A stretch of 27,593 nt of DNA from Cudoniella acicularis (GCA_013054445.1 JAAMPI010000715.1:1-27593); one strand, 5' to 3'; shown: positions 1-9,916, numbered from the stretch's first letter. A program made the numbers and translations. The notes: generated by a model from the letters alone, not told the origin.

Positions 1-1131
1 CGAACAGACGGCCGCCGTCCGACCTTGGGAGGCCCATAGAGCGGTTGATCGGACATCTCATTGATCAGCAAATCCGGAGCTATGCAAGCATGGCACTGTT
101 CTCTCATATGGTACGTGAGAGAAGCTCCGATCGATTCAACATCCAGATTTGCGAGCAGGCGACTTCGTAGGAACAACAGCCGCTGCAGCGTTTAATGAGC
201 CGCTGCATGCTCGACCGATGCGGATTCAGATGCTTTCTCAACTCGTACACTCTCCGCAAAAGAGAAGGATGAGATGGCCGAAAACAGCTGTACAAGAGCG
301 CAGCGCAGTACAGTCAGTCACTATTCGAGAATTGAGCGAGCTACTAGCTGCGCCGCCCCTCAGAATCTCATTTCAGCGCTAGTGTTTTAGAAAGGCGTGG
401 CCGAGATTATTATGAGTGCCTGGTGAGGCTAAGCAGCAATTTGGTGCAAACCGTAGGCGTGCGGCGCGGCGTGCAGGTGTACAGCACTGAAAGTGAAGCA
501 GTCTGCAATCTGTATCGGCGTGCGGGCGGCCTGCCAGAGGAGGTGGAGGTGCAAGTGCAGAAAGACTCTCCTGCGTCGCGCTGCAGCTGGGAGGGTGGCA
601 GACAGGCGAGCAGCAACAGGCAACGTGCAAACAGCGAGCAGCAAGAACATGGCAGTTGCAGTCACAGTCGACGTCTCAACTCTCGCACCGCATGGCATGG
701 AGGGGCATGGCAGCGCGAGGCAGAGACTCCAAAGAGAGAGAGCCTTGTCGTTGGCAACTTGTCGCACTAGACGTTGGCAGGGCCATTACCTACCTTACCT
801 AGCAGGTCAGCACTGATTCCAAGTGTCGTTTCTATCAATTGCTACAGCCTACCAGGGGTGGGGCCAGCGGCCAACCTGCCAGTGCCAGGGGGGCGTGCAT
901 CCTTCAGCGGCCTCGCCAAACTCTGGTGATCGACCAATCCTGTGCGCCCTCTCCGCGCTGCAACCAGCATCACGGAAGGCCTGCTCCACCCAGGTCCCTC
1001 TCACAGGGGACCCTGTCTCTCGTAGGTACTTTAGAGCCTGCCTTCGCCGTCAGTGGAGGCTTAGTTAAAAAACGTTCGTGCTCTGGCCTGGATAGGGTCA
1101 TATCATCTCATCTCATTTCCTCTCCGCGATT
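1..1131. other. Upstream region with no supported gene
   Basis: This GC-rich stretch holds several overlapping open frames of about 60-115 codons on both strands. None has recognisable protein sequence, plausible splice partners or a consistent codon pattern, so I treat them as chance frames. It most likely contains the promoter and 5' leader of the zinc-finger gene that follows. Confidence 0.5.
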
Positions 1132-1137
1132 TATATA
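1132..1137 (+). promoter_or_regulatory. Possible TATA element of the zinc-finger gene
   Basis: A TATATA run within GATTTATATAATCC lies about 105 bases before the proposed start codon at 1240 and follows a pyrimidine-rich stretch (TCATCTCATTTCCTCTCC). Position and composition fit a fungal core promoter. There is no transcript evidence, so this is a positional inference only. Confidence 0.35.
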
Positions 1138-1198
1138 ATCCTACGATCCGAAGCCTCTGTGTTTGTCTATTTCGAGTACTCATTCCAAAATCCTTTGT

Positions 1199-1258
1199 AT
1201 GTGCCGCCGTCAACACTCACAGCCCCTCATCCTGAACTCATGGACTCCCTCTATATAG
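1199..1258 (+). promoter_or_regulatory. Short upstream ORF overlapping the zinc-finger start codon
   Basis: An ATG at 1199 opens a 19-codon frame that ends with TAG at 1256-1258, beyond the proposed start at 1240 and in a different frame. Its start context is weak (T at -3), so leaky scanning to 1240 would be possible. It matters only if the transcript begins upstream of 1199, which the TATA-like site suggests. Confidence 0.35.
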
Positions 1259-2789
1259 ACTCGAATGCAGAAGACTCACGTCAGAGCAGATCAAGGTCAA
1301 ACAGTTATCTATCCTCGACCGCGCTGCAATTCCAAGGCCTGAACATCATCGAATCCGCTTCCTCTTCCTCAACTCCACAAGTCAGACCCATAGACACTCA
1401 TTTATCAACGTCCTTCCTCCAACAGGATTCAAAGTCAACTCCTGCTACACACATTTCTTGTCCAAGCCCTCAACAACTCACTCCTTTTCCACTCCTTTCA
1501 GAGAGTGATTTAGATATCGACTGGAGCTATCTAGAAGCTACTGGAGAGCAATCTGGTCCTACTACGCCATTCCTTAGAGTAGATCCTGTTCAACCATATC
1601 CTGGGCACCGTTCTTCAACTGGCACTCAGCCAAACATCCTTCGTTCAAATTCTTTCCCCGCAAATATGAGGTAAGGATTGCGAGCCTCAAGTCCCCGAGA
1701 CTTTACTTACAAGTATACCAGTACCCTCGGAATTCAACAATACGATGCGCGCTTCGATGGTGGAATTCGACAATCCTATACCTGGCCTCGTAAGTTTGAA
1801 TCTCATTGATATCGGAAACGCTATTAACAATTTCAGATTTCGAAATGAATGAGCAATTCATGCCCCAAATACCCAGCCCGCCTCTCAACCCTTCTATGCT
1901 CACAGCATATGACGATCCAAAGCTCATGCCTATCTACGCTCGCTCTCTCTCATCCAGTCCCCCAAGAGCAAGCCTCACTCCGGAACAGAGGGAGTTGAAG
2001 CGACAGCGTGATCATGCACGACGGGATTCGAAGACACGTGCGAGAAGGGAACGTTCCGTCAGCAACCCCTATGTTGTGTCTCAGCGGAACTCTCCAGACC
2101 TCATGCCTCGAACACTCCCAGAATATAGCAACAGTCTCACACCTTCTCCGCTACTTGCATCGGGTCCACTTCCAGGGCCACAACCATCTCCAGCCCTTAG
2201 CAGCTCGTCATACCTGACACCGTATTCGCCACAGATTGGTGATTCACAAACACCCGAAATCTACGGCCCTGTGTTCACAATGTAAGTCGCCGTCTCACTA
2301 GATACGAGAAGAAGCAATTCTAATATTCTAGAAGGAGCCCCAATGATTTCACAAGCTCGCCAACATTTACACCCATGACGTACTCGAACGGCGGAGGAGA
2401 TGCCGGCATTCAAACTTTTATGTAAGTCTATCGGATTGCTTTGCTGCATCTCACACATGCTGATTATCTCCAGCTCTCGGCCACATTCTCTGTCATCAGC
2501 GTCAGACCAACCGCACATGTATCAGCACCACCCCAGCCCTAAAGTTGGCTCGTCAGACTCGGGGGACCACGTTCGGGTAGTTCACAGCCGTCCCAAGCCA
2601 CAGTGCTGGGAACACGGCTGCAACGGGCGCCAGTTTTCTACATTTAGCAACTTGTTACGCCATCAACGAGAGAAGTCCGGTGCAGCAGCAAAGTCGAGCT
2701 GCCCGAACTGTGGAGCGGAATTCACACGAACTACGGCGAGAAACGGTCACATGGCCCACGAGAAATGCAAGCAACGGAGAAATTCATAG
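1240..2789 (+). CDS. C2H2-type zinc-finger protein (five exons, 449 aa)
   Basis: Exons 1240-1670, 1722-1789, 1837-2281, 2332-2421 and 2474-2789 join in frame (1350 nt). The introns are 47-52 nt with GTAAG donors; CTATTAAC in intron 2 is a good branch point. The start is the first in-frame ATG (MDSLYIDSN); the frame is open upstream but without an ATG. The N-terminal two thirds is Ser/Pro-rich and probably disordered. A strongly basic segment (about residues 215-240, [18 protein letters not shown]) could be a nuclear localisation or DNA-contact region. The C-terminus (about 389-444) has a cysteine/histidine module: CX4C with one following His and an incomplete finger, then CX2C-X12-H-X2-H-X2-C. 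The likely role is a nuclear transcription regulator; targets are unknown. The atypical first finger lowers certainty on DNA binding. I know this layout from uncharacterised fungal C2H2 proteins. Confidence 0.88.
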
Positions 2790-3179
2790 GTCAACAAGGG
2801 ATTCGTGCATTTTAGGAGTATTTGGGGCATCACTTGGTCACTTTGGGGCGTTGGAATTAGAAAATCATTCGTTTTAGCATGGGGGGGAGGGGGTTTCTGT
2901 TTTGTTTTGGAGTGTATAAGTACGCTTTACGGTTGACGAGCATATATCCATTATACCCTTCTTTAGTGTCGTTTATAAATTTCAGAAATTATTCATCACA
3001 ACTCACCATTACGACAGTGTAGCTGAAACCATGGGTGCACCCTCTTAAACAATGAAATAAAAGCCGGGCACCGAAACACACAGCTTGGTGAGACAGGGGC
3101 GTGGGACACAACTCACACAAGCTCACAGGAGATAGCACGCACCAAATGAGGAAACAAGCTGTACTCAACCAATGCAATG
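2790..3179. other. 3' flank of the zinc-finger gene, no gene seen
   Basis: The stretch contains a G-rich run just after 2880 and T-rich sequence suitable for a 3' UTR. No open frame here has recognisable content. Confidence 0.4.
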
Positions 3180-3557
3180 CTACATGATCCGGATTGCAGA
3201 GATGCAAGTGCTGATGGCGCCGGTGAGGTGAGTCGTCTCTCTTGTGTTGTGGTCCTTGACAACGGCTAAGCGAGCACAGCCGCTTTCCAAATAGCATGTC
3301 TCTTCCAGATGCACACGTTTAGCGAGCCTCGCACAGTTCTCCATCTCATGTTCTCTATGCACAAGGTAAGCAGCGGCAGCGGCAACACTTTTGCCAGCCA
3401 TCCAGAGCACACGGAAGATCCTGGAATGCAGCTCCGGCTGAAGTGCCCAGTGGCCGCCGGTACGTCTCAGGAAAACGTCGCGTGGCAGCAGCTGGGAGTC
3501 TGGGACTGGAGGTGCGGAGGTGTCAGATGTAGAGGGTGCAAAGGGTGTTTTCTCCAT
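3180..3557 (-). CDS. Uncertain small ORF, 125 codons
   Basis: The frame starts with a true ATG at 3557 (MEKTPFAPSTSDTSAPP) and runs without interruption to 3180. It has a Ser/Thr/Pro-rich start, a central Ala-rich stretch (GKSVAAAAAYL) and six or so cysteines later. I recognise no domain, and there is no signal peptide or clear intron. The open frame could be an unannotated small fungal protein, a first exon or chance. Its sense codons look somewhat more gene-like than neighbouring frames, which is a weak argument. Confidence 0.25.
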   Translation of the reverse strand: MEKTPFAPSTSDTSAPPVPDSQLLPRDVFLRRTGGHWALQPELHSRIFRVLWMAGKSVAAAAAYLVHREHEMENCARLAKRVHLEETCYLESGCARLAVVKDHNTRETTHLTGAISTCISAIRIM

Positions 3558-3913
3558 CTTAAAATACGTGCCCCGCTGGTACAGATGAACGCCACAAAAA
3601 CATGAAACGGTGGGGGCTGGAGAAGGGAAAATCGACGAACGCCTGCCACTGCCAGAGCCCTGTTGGATCTTAGGGCCTAGGTATGCTATCAGCGGGCGAT
3701 CAGCGATTTAAAACCGCTGGAAGTCGCCGTATCGGCGTTGATTCCCACGATGGCCCCGATTTCCCTGCTGCTGCCAGTCACCTAAGTCATCTGTAACTCT
3801 CTGTGAGCCCTGGCCCTCCCTGATCTGATCTTCTTGATCAGCCCGCTGCCCAGGGTTCCCCTGGCCCTGGCTTTGGGCCGCCCACACTTTGGAGCATGCT
3901 GCAAGCTTGAGGA

Positions 3914-3955
3914 GAGCTGGAGCTAGAGCTGGAGCTGGAGCTGGAGCTGGAGCTG
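3914..3955 (+). repeat. Hexanucleotide tandem repeat (GAGCTG)7
   Basis: Seven head-to-tail copies of GAGCTG are present; the second copy reads GAGCTA. In one frame it would encode alternating Ala-Gly, but no supported protein contains it. It is a simple sequence repeat in intergenic DNA. Confidence 0.9.
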
Positions 3956-4148
3956 GGCAGCTTCAAGCTGCCATCTATGAGCCGTCAGGTTACACTTACA
4001 CCTACTTCGTGCCTAGGTCCTACGCAAGCTTCTGTACCTGGAAGGCAGAACAGCAGCACCTCGCTGGTCCACGCATTCCGGCACTTTGTCCCAAACCCTG
4101 TCGCACGTTAATTTGCTGATCAAAATCGATGCTGCACCTCGTGGCTTT

Positions 4149-5126
4149 ATGCTGGTACGAGTCCAGTACTGCATTGCACATGGGCATGATGGACCACCAG
4201 TGGACTGTAGCCCTGTACGAGCAAGCAAGAGGGGTATCTCCGAAGCCAATCTACACGCCATCCAGCCGACCTCGATGTGTTTATTTCTGGACCACAGCCA
4301 GCTGGCCGGCCGAGGCTGCAGGTACTGTATCACCTCACCAGTGACCACTGTCAGTGCCAGTGCTGTTGGCTCCCCCCCTCCACAGATTGCCGGCTGTCTG
4401 TGGCTCACCAGCTCCTTCAGCCTTGTCTGCTTGTCTGCTTGCCTTTGGGGACGGCTAGCGCGGCGAAGAACTCTGAGACTCCGGAGTTCCGCCCTGGACA
4501 GTCTCGCACAGGCTCAGCAGCTGGGCTCGTACAATTACACTCACCTGCCGATCGAGCTGCAGAACAGCGTTGTATTGGCAGTATGGAGTTTTGCCACTTG
4601 TGTCTCGGCCGTAGACAACCCCACCATGTTGAAGGTTTGGTATGGGGAAGGAGATACCGCAGGCAAGTCTGCGACCTTCCCAAATCGTCATTTCTGTTCA
4701 ATTTCTGCAGTTGAAAGTCATGCTCGTCTGCGGCACAACGTGCATCAGGATAAACTGTCGTCGCTGACTTGGTTCCGTTCAGATTATTGCTTCGCGGCAC
4801 GTTTCCTTCTTTGCGTTGCAAGACCTTTTGCCTTTCCGAGCGGAAGTTTCGCCATTAGTCTAGACAATCTGGAATCAATGTCATGGTTTTCTTTCGACAG
4901 AACCTCGAAACCTGCTAGATGGTTTGGAATCAAGTTTTCAAACTCCAATATGCGTCAAGTGATGTGTGCGAGGTTTGTGCGGTACATGTTCTTTCACGTA
5001 TTTCGAGCCCACGTGGAAGTTGGAACTGATCAGCAAACATTCATGCATGTCTCATTCCCAGAAATCTACAAAGTGCATAACTTCCTTGCCGCCTATACTC
5101 ACGGTTGTATTCTTCTTCGAGAATGA
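4149..5126 (+). CDS. Long orphan open reading frame (325 codons), function unknown
   Basis: From the first ATG at 4149 the frame is open for 325 codons, and it is open further upstream to at least 4086 without an ATG. An uninterrupted frame of this length is unlikely by chance at roughly 50% GC, but I recognise no domain. The inferred protein is rich in Ser, Leu, Cys and Phe with scattered single hydrophobic patches, unlike a typical soluble enzyme. Antisense frames at 4013-4408 and 4417-4821 and another + frame at 4277-4714 are also open, so the region may simply be poor in stop triplets. It could be a lineage-specific gene, a decayed gene or an accident. No intron was needed or found. Confidence 0.25.
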   Translation: MLVRVQYCIAHGHDGPPVDCSPVRASKRGISEANLHAIQPTSMCLFLDHSQLAGRGCRYCITSPVTTVSASAVGSPPPQIAGCLWLTSSFSLVCLSACLWGRLARRRTLRLRSSALDSLAQAQQLGSYNYTHLPIELQNSVVLAVWSFATCVSAVDNPTMLKVWYGEGDTAGKSATFPNRHFCSISAVESHARLRHNVHQDKLSSLTWFRSDYCFAARFLLCVARPFAFPSGSFAISLDNLESMSWFSFDRTSKPARWFGIKFSNSNMRQVMCARFVRYMFFHVFRAHVEVGTDQQTFMHVSFPEIYKVHNFLAAYTHGCILLRE

Positions 5127-5615
5127 TTTCGCTGCATAGATTAACCACGAGGGGGCGTATCGGACACCGAGATAGTAATCCCGAAAGTCGAGCGCATGAT
5201 CTTCAGAAAATCAATAATCTTACTGTCAGTACAGCATTGCACATCTTCTTTCTCCTATTCTGTACACTGATTCCCAGAATTCCGGGAACAGCAAGTAATC
5301 TGTCTGAGACTCTACACACCCAACTTCCCAAGGTCGTGTGTTTCAGGGTGCTGACCATGGTCGATGGGCGGGCCGCAATGTCTGCCTCGTGTTTTCGTCT
5401 GTACTCACGCCGCAATTGTTCTGCAGTGCAGATGTTGGGGGTTTTGCTTTCAGCCCGTTCCATATGAAAAATTCCAAAAACCCCACCACCCTGAAAAAAC
5501 TGGTGTGTTGATCAAGGTGTGACACAGATTCTGGGCACCATGCCTGGTTTCTCGGTTTCGCTCAAGGAGTTCGCGCGGCTGCCTTCACGGCAATCAATTT
5601 CTACCTTGGTATCGA

Positions 5616-5642
5616 TTGAGGGCCTCAAATTGAGGCCTTCAA
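5616..5642. repeat. Near-perfect palindrome (13-bp arms, 1-nt spacer)
   Basis: The left arm TTGAGGGCCTCAA (5616-5628) and right arm TTGAGGCCTTCAA (5630-5642) are reverse complements except at one position. A second hairpin, GAGGCA/TGCCTC, follows at 5665-5681. Function is unknown. Confidence 0.75.
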
Positions 5643-5664
5643 TTCTGAGGTTGGTGCATTGTTT

Positions 5665-5681
5665 GAGGCACATTTTGCCTC
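5665..5681. repeat. Short hairpin GAGGCA / TGCCTC
   Basis: A perfect 6-bp stem with a 5-nt loop (CATTT) sits 23 bases after the larger palindrome. The GAGGC core is shared with the larger palindrome's arms, so the two may derive from one inverted-repeat element. Confidence 0.6.
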
Positions 5682-7574
5682 GTATGGGAAAAGTCAGCCC
5701 CAATAATGATTAAAATGCATCGTTGGGGAGACACAGCACAAGTCTGTACACAATTGCATAAACGGATCTTGCTGGGCATAAACATCTGCCTTTAATTGCG
5801 GCTCATACTTCGGCAGCAAGGCTTAATGAGGGCATCGCCAGCGGCAAACTGACACTGGCTGTGTACGTTTCGTCTTGGCGCCTTTGAAATCTTTACGTCT
5901 TTGGAATCACTTCAGTTTGTTAAGAAGAGGCATTTATTACGGCCCCCATTCATGCGAGCACAATGCATTCATTGCCTTGTTTCCGATTGCCCTGCCCCCT
6001 TACGTTAATTAACAGACCGAATTATTGAGCCTCCTGATTTAACCCCATTTGTTCACAATAACTTTAAATCCTCTCAAACTAATCATGAGAATCGTCGGTG
6101 ACATAATTTAGTGTTTGTGGCTTTGATCTAACATTTTCTTTTGTGTCTCAGCTTAGGCTTATTTCCATGAATGGAGACTTGAAACCGGTTTCCACTTCAA
6201 TCATTTACCTAGTCGGAGCAAATGGAGGAGGTGTGCGATTAATAGGACGCTATGAAATTCGAAGAGGCTGCGAAATAATTTGTAAGTACTGCTTACGTCT
6301 TTACCTAGTCATTAGATCTTACAAGTTTAGTGCAGAGCTGACGAAAAACCATTTCTCAACCATCTAAGAGCTCATGAACTGGCAACCACTACATCAACAA
6401 GACTCGCTCCTCGCACATGCACCCAGGTGAATTTGGGATCAGGCTTCACATGATATTCCTTGCGCACTGTCTCTATCCCTTTGCTGCCTTAGGACATTCA
6501 CAAGAGTGCTTACTTACCCAAATTGATCATCATTTCCACACAAGAATACCTCATAACTCTTTTCCCCATGAAAGAGATCTTCCCATGTCCTAGTATGTAG
6601 CTAGCCTTTTAATCTTGCTGGAACAAGGTTTAAATTCTCGTTATTTTCAACTCTTCTACACTACGCACTGCTATAGAGGTCAACTCTTGAGCAACCTCCA
6701 CTTTCAATCTCGTAAACGTTGTTCGGCCTCGACCTCGAGGCGCGCGCCACTGCAATCCCAAAAGACCACTTGAAATTCATAAACCAGCGCCTAATTCAAA
6801 GAGAATGCCTGAGTATCTCAATGAAATGAGAGGATGAATAGGGTTAGATTACTCTCCTTTTCATGAAATCTCACGGGAACACGATGTTTATTCTTTGAGG
6901 TGTTGCAGAGAGCTACGAGGTCAGTGGTCGACGAGCTAATGAGGAGTCTTCTTTCGTCTAGGTAATCTCGACCAAGTTTTCGGAATGGTGACACACTGCA
7001 GTCATTCCGGTCGATCTTTGGTGTATCGTGGGGAAGGTTGTATTGGCTGCTGACTGCATGCATCCTCGGGATTCCCTCAATTTCGTTATTTTAGTCAAGA
7101 AGCCGACGGGTTCGTATTTCGCGAAAGCTGTCAGATTCTAATCTGACTTCACTTCACTTTTGGAAAACTAGAATCCTAAAAGTAGAAGAGTATTTTACGT
7201 GATTCTTTTTTTCGAACTGATGACGATGCAGTGTTGCTTTTTAAAAAACACATGGCAAAAAAGGGTTCGGGTAAGCAAGATGGGTTGTTGGACTCATGAG
7301 AAAAGAAGCTTACAACATACAACATGTCTCTTTAAATTTGGCACACATAAGCATGATTTCTCAAACTTTAATAGATAATCTGTAATCTAGTAACTACTTT
7401 AGATTCTCATCTTTCAATTCTCGTGACTTGTGAAAACCCCTGACCCCCTTTGCACTAAGCGAGAAGAACGGGTCAATTCACCAACTGCACACCCCTAAAT
7501 CACTAACCGCCAACATCCTTACCAAAACACGCAAAAACACTACTAAACCCACGACCTCTCTCTAAACCCACCTA

Positions 7575-7605
7575 ACGCGAATTCATCCCTTTACCGCGTT
7601 CGCGT
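7575..7605. promoter_or_regulatory. MCB/E2F-like site cluster upstream of dUTPase
   Basis: Three ACGCG cores lie within 31 bases: ACGCGAA at 7575-7581 on +, and CGCGT at 7595-7599 and 7601-7605 (ACGCG on -, read together as GACGCGAACGCGG). In yeasts, ACGCGT/ACGCGAA sites bind MBF and drive G1/S transcription of DNA-synthesis genes. Position just upstream of the gene fits; binding here is inferred. Confidence 0.6.
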
Positions 7606-7646
7606 CTCCCCTCCAAAATAAACGCACCAAACCTCCAAATCCCACC

Positions 7647-7847
7647 ATGTCCACATCAACAACCACCCCCGAATCCCCCAAATTCCCACTCTCCAAACGC
7701 CAAAGACCAGATTCCGGAGCGCCCATCCCCTCAACCCTCCAGCATGGCAACCGCAATATTCGACAAGCCCGCTGCGCCTGTAGTACCCCAACCCGCCGTC
7801 ACGAAAGTCGACGCGCAACCACCTCTCTTGATCAAGAAGCTGTCTGA
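7647..7847 (+). other. Overlapping upstream reading frame on the dUTPase transcript
   Basis: An ATG at 7647 in a good context (CACC before ATG) opens a 66-codon frame that overlaps the dUTPase start at 7744 by 104 nt in another frame. Its first residues ([13 protein letters not shown], then SKRQRPD) look like the disordered, basic, NLS-like N-terminus of fungal dUTPases. No GT donor lies between the two ATGs other than directly after the first, so splicing cannot join them. Either it is an inhibitory upstream ORF, or a single-base frameshift separates the true N-terminus from the enzyme. Confidence 0.5.
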
Positions 7848-8351
7848 TAAGGCGCGCTTGCCTACTCGTGGAAGCGCGTTCGCTGCTGGGTATGATATAT
7901 ATGCGGCGAGGGATACGGTGGTTCCTGCGCGTGGAAAGGTGCTGGTTGATACGGATATTAGTATGGCGGTTCCGGATGGTACTTGTAGGTCTCCTCCCCA
8001 TTGCCCCTTTTTCTCAATTGCGCAGCCTGTTATTTATTTATTATTTTTCATGAGTCTAAAGTCTTGAAAGTGGCAAAAAGCTAACGAAGGGGAATAGATG
8101 GTCGTATCGCTCCTCGCTCCGGCTTGGCTTCTAAACATATGATCGACACGGGCGCGGGCGTAATCGATGCTGATTATAGGGGACAAGTTAAAGTTCTGCT
8201 GTTTAATCATGGAGAGAAGGATTTCGAGGTTAAGGAGGGTGATCGTGTGGCGCAATTGGTGCTGGAGAGGATTTACACGCCCGAGGTTAAGGAAGTGGAT
8301 GTTTTGGAGGAGAGTGTTCGTGGTGCCGGGGGTTTTGGCAGTACTGGTTAG
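7744..8351 (+). CDS. DUT1: Deoxyuridine 5'-triphosphate nucleotidohydrolase (dUTPase)
   Basis: Exons 7744-7984 and 8098-8351 join in frame (495 nt, 164 aa) across a 113-nt GTAGGT...AATAG intron containing GCTAACG. The enzyme hydrolyses dUTP to dUMP and pyrophosphate, keeping uracil out of DNA and feeding dTMP synthesis; the family works as a homotrimer. All five trimeric dUTPase motifs are visible: AGYDIYAA (48-55), PRSGLASK (86-93), [12 protein letters not shown] with the catalytic Asp (102-113), [10 protein letters not shown] (128-137) and the P-loop-like [10 protein letters not shown] at the extreme C-terminus (155-164). The start at 7744 has A at -3 and G at +4. An upstream ATG at 7647 in another frame may mark a longer N-terminus or an upstream ORF. 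It converges on the pyridoxal kinase gene. ACGCG clusters upstream suggest G1/S regulation. Confidence 0.96.
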
Positions 8352-8626
8352 ATAGTGTTGGGAGTTTGATGATGTGCCAGAGAAGTAAAGGTGTTAGATG
8401 AAGCGGATTCGGCGCATTAAAAGGGAAATAATGGGGACGAATTATGGATATGAGGGATGAAGAGGATAATGGAGTTAAAGTGTGCATGGAAAATAGACAG
8501 GGAATAAGAAGTCTGAATTCTGATTTAAATTATTCTACTTGAGTTAGTTACTCAATATGTGCTTCTTGTTGCTCGGGTATTTACTAAGACGTCCATCTCC
8601 GTGTCTGTTTGGAGCTGGCTTAAGAT

Positions 8627-9916
8627 CTAAACATCCTCCGCTCTAAATTTCACCTCGGGAGTCCTCAAGCTCCCCAAATTCCTGACGAGTCTCACCTCCG
8701 CAGCCTTAGACCTCACCAACCTCATCTTCTTCTCGTCCTCCTCGCCCATACCCATTCCCTGTTGTTTTTGACTATGTTTCTCTAGCTCTTCATCTCTCTT
8801 CTCCTTCGTTTTCGCTAACACTTCCTGCATGCTAGCCAGCACTTTCTCCGTCGCTCTAGCAAGAGGCAATTCCGTTCCTACCACATCATCATCACTAATC
8901 CAAGCATCTTTCGCCATCAGCCCCTCCACATTATTCACCGCTTCCCGAAACCGCACAAGCATCAACGCCGCAAACATATCTCCCGTACCACTAAAGAAAC
9001 AATCTATTGCCGGGATCTTGATCCCGAACATTCGAGGAGTGGCAGTTGAAGTGAACGTCGAGCCCACAACCGAAAGAGAGGTGGCTGCTCCAGGCTCCGG
9101 TAAAGAGATCGAGGTGATCAGGATATGCGGAATCCGATATTTCTCATGCAGCGTCGTGATAGCCGTCTTCAAAGTCTCCATATCCACGATCTTGACCCCT
9201 GAAAGCGTCCTATACATCATCAGCCCATCACCTCTATATCAAAATTTTATTTCCGCACATACTCGGCCTCGAACTGATTCGGCAATATCAAATCCGCATC
9301 CTTAATCAATCCTTTATACGCAGGTACCACGTCTTCCGCAACATACAACTTCCCATTATCACCCATAACCGGATCAAGCACCCAGAAGAAACTGCCCGGC
9401 TTCATCGTAGCTTTGTATTTCAAATCTCGCGCTATAGTGCCCACGGCTTCGACGGAGGCCGCGCCGGGGAGGTAGCCCGAGAGCATCATGTCAAAGGAAT
9501 CGAGGTAGGAGTCTTTGAGGCCTTCGTAGAGGTCTGTGATTTCCTTCGCTGTTGCTCGCGTGCCTTTCGCTTGGCCGTATCCGAGATGATTGCCTGTTTC
9601 CTCTCAGCATATTCCATTCCTTTCTTCTAGAGATTCGAATTTTGGAAGAGGAGAAAGTACTGAATTGCACCGTATTGAGAGCGGCGACTTCACAGCCTAG
9701 TGATTGCATTACGAATGTTGCCATCGTGTTGCCGACATAACTGGGTGCTGCTCAGCGGTTTTTTCCAAGCGGAGGGAAAGGCTAGCAACTCACCCGTAGA
9801 CGACCTTCATTGTAGTGTTAGTTGTTGCCAAACGGTCGCAAAAATAACGGTGTTCCTACATGACTGGCGACAGCAAGAACTTGTGTCTCGGGGACAGGGA
9901 AATCGTTCGACGACAT
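8627..9916 (-). CDS. Pyridoxal kinase (five exons, 353 aa)
   Basis: Transcript-order exons are 9916-9860, 9804-9794, 9740-9661, 9593-9263 and 9209-8627, which join in frame (1062 nt). Exon 2 is an 11-nt microexon needed to complete the conserved SHVVYGYVGN segment. Introns are 53-67 nt with GTAGGA, GTGAGT, GTACTT and GTATGT donors. The enzyme phosphorylates pyridoxal, pyridoxine and pyridoxamine in the vitamin B6 salvage pathway in the cytosol. Ribokinase-superfamily marks are the N-terminal SHVVYGYVGN, QFSNHLGYG, LDPVMGDNGKLYV, the NQFEAETLSG segment, and the C-terminal GTGDMFAAL with the catalytic Asp at about residue 237. The last 60 or so residues are Lys/Glu-rich and look like a charged extension. 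The length is close to other fungal pyridoxal kinases. It is convergent with dUTPase (275 bases between stop codons) and downstream of PCNA on the same strand. Confidence 0.95.
9794..9804 (-). other. 11-nt microexon of the pyridoxal kinase gene
   Basis: GTCGTCTACGG is bordered by an AAG acceptor and a GTGAGT donor. It encodes Val-Val-Tyr plus two bases of Gly. Skipping it removes part of the conserved nucleotide/substrate loop and shifts the frame, so its inclusion is strongly indicated. The intron before it has ACTAAC, a good branch point. Confidence 0.88.

Larger units (their letters stand above)
5127..7574. other. Intergenic stretch, no supported gene
   Basis: This is AT-richer than its surroundings. 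It contains only short open frames (up to 120 codons from non-ATG starts) without recognisable sequence, plus two adjacent inverted repeats near 5616-5681. The last part leads into the dUTPase promoter. Confidence 0.45.

Noticed and set aside
429..767. Minus-strand frame of 112 codons in the upstream region
   Set aside because: Overlapping frames on both strands are equally open here. The sequence is Leu/Ala/Cys-rich with no recognisable motif, typical of GC-rich non-coding DNA.
7591..8001. Minus-strand frame of 136 codons
   Set aside because: It is antisense to dUTPase exon 1; its sequence is low-complexity and has no family likeness.
8829..9305. Plus-strand frame of 158 codons
   Set aside because: It is antisense to the last exons of pyridoxal kinase and crosses one of its introns.
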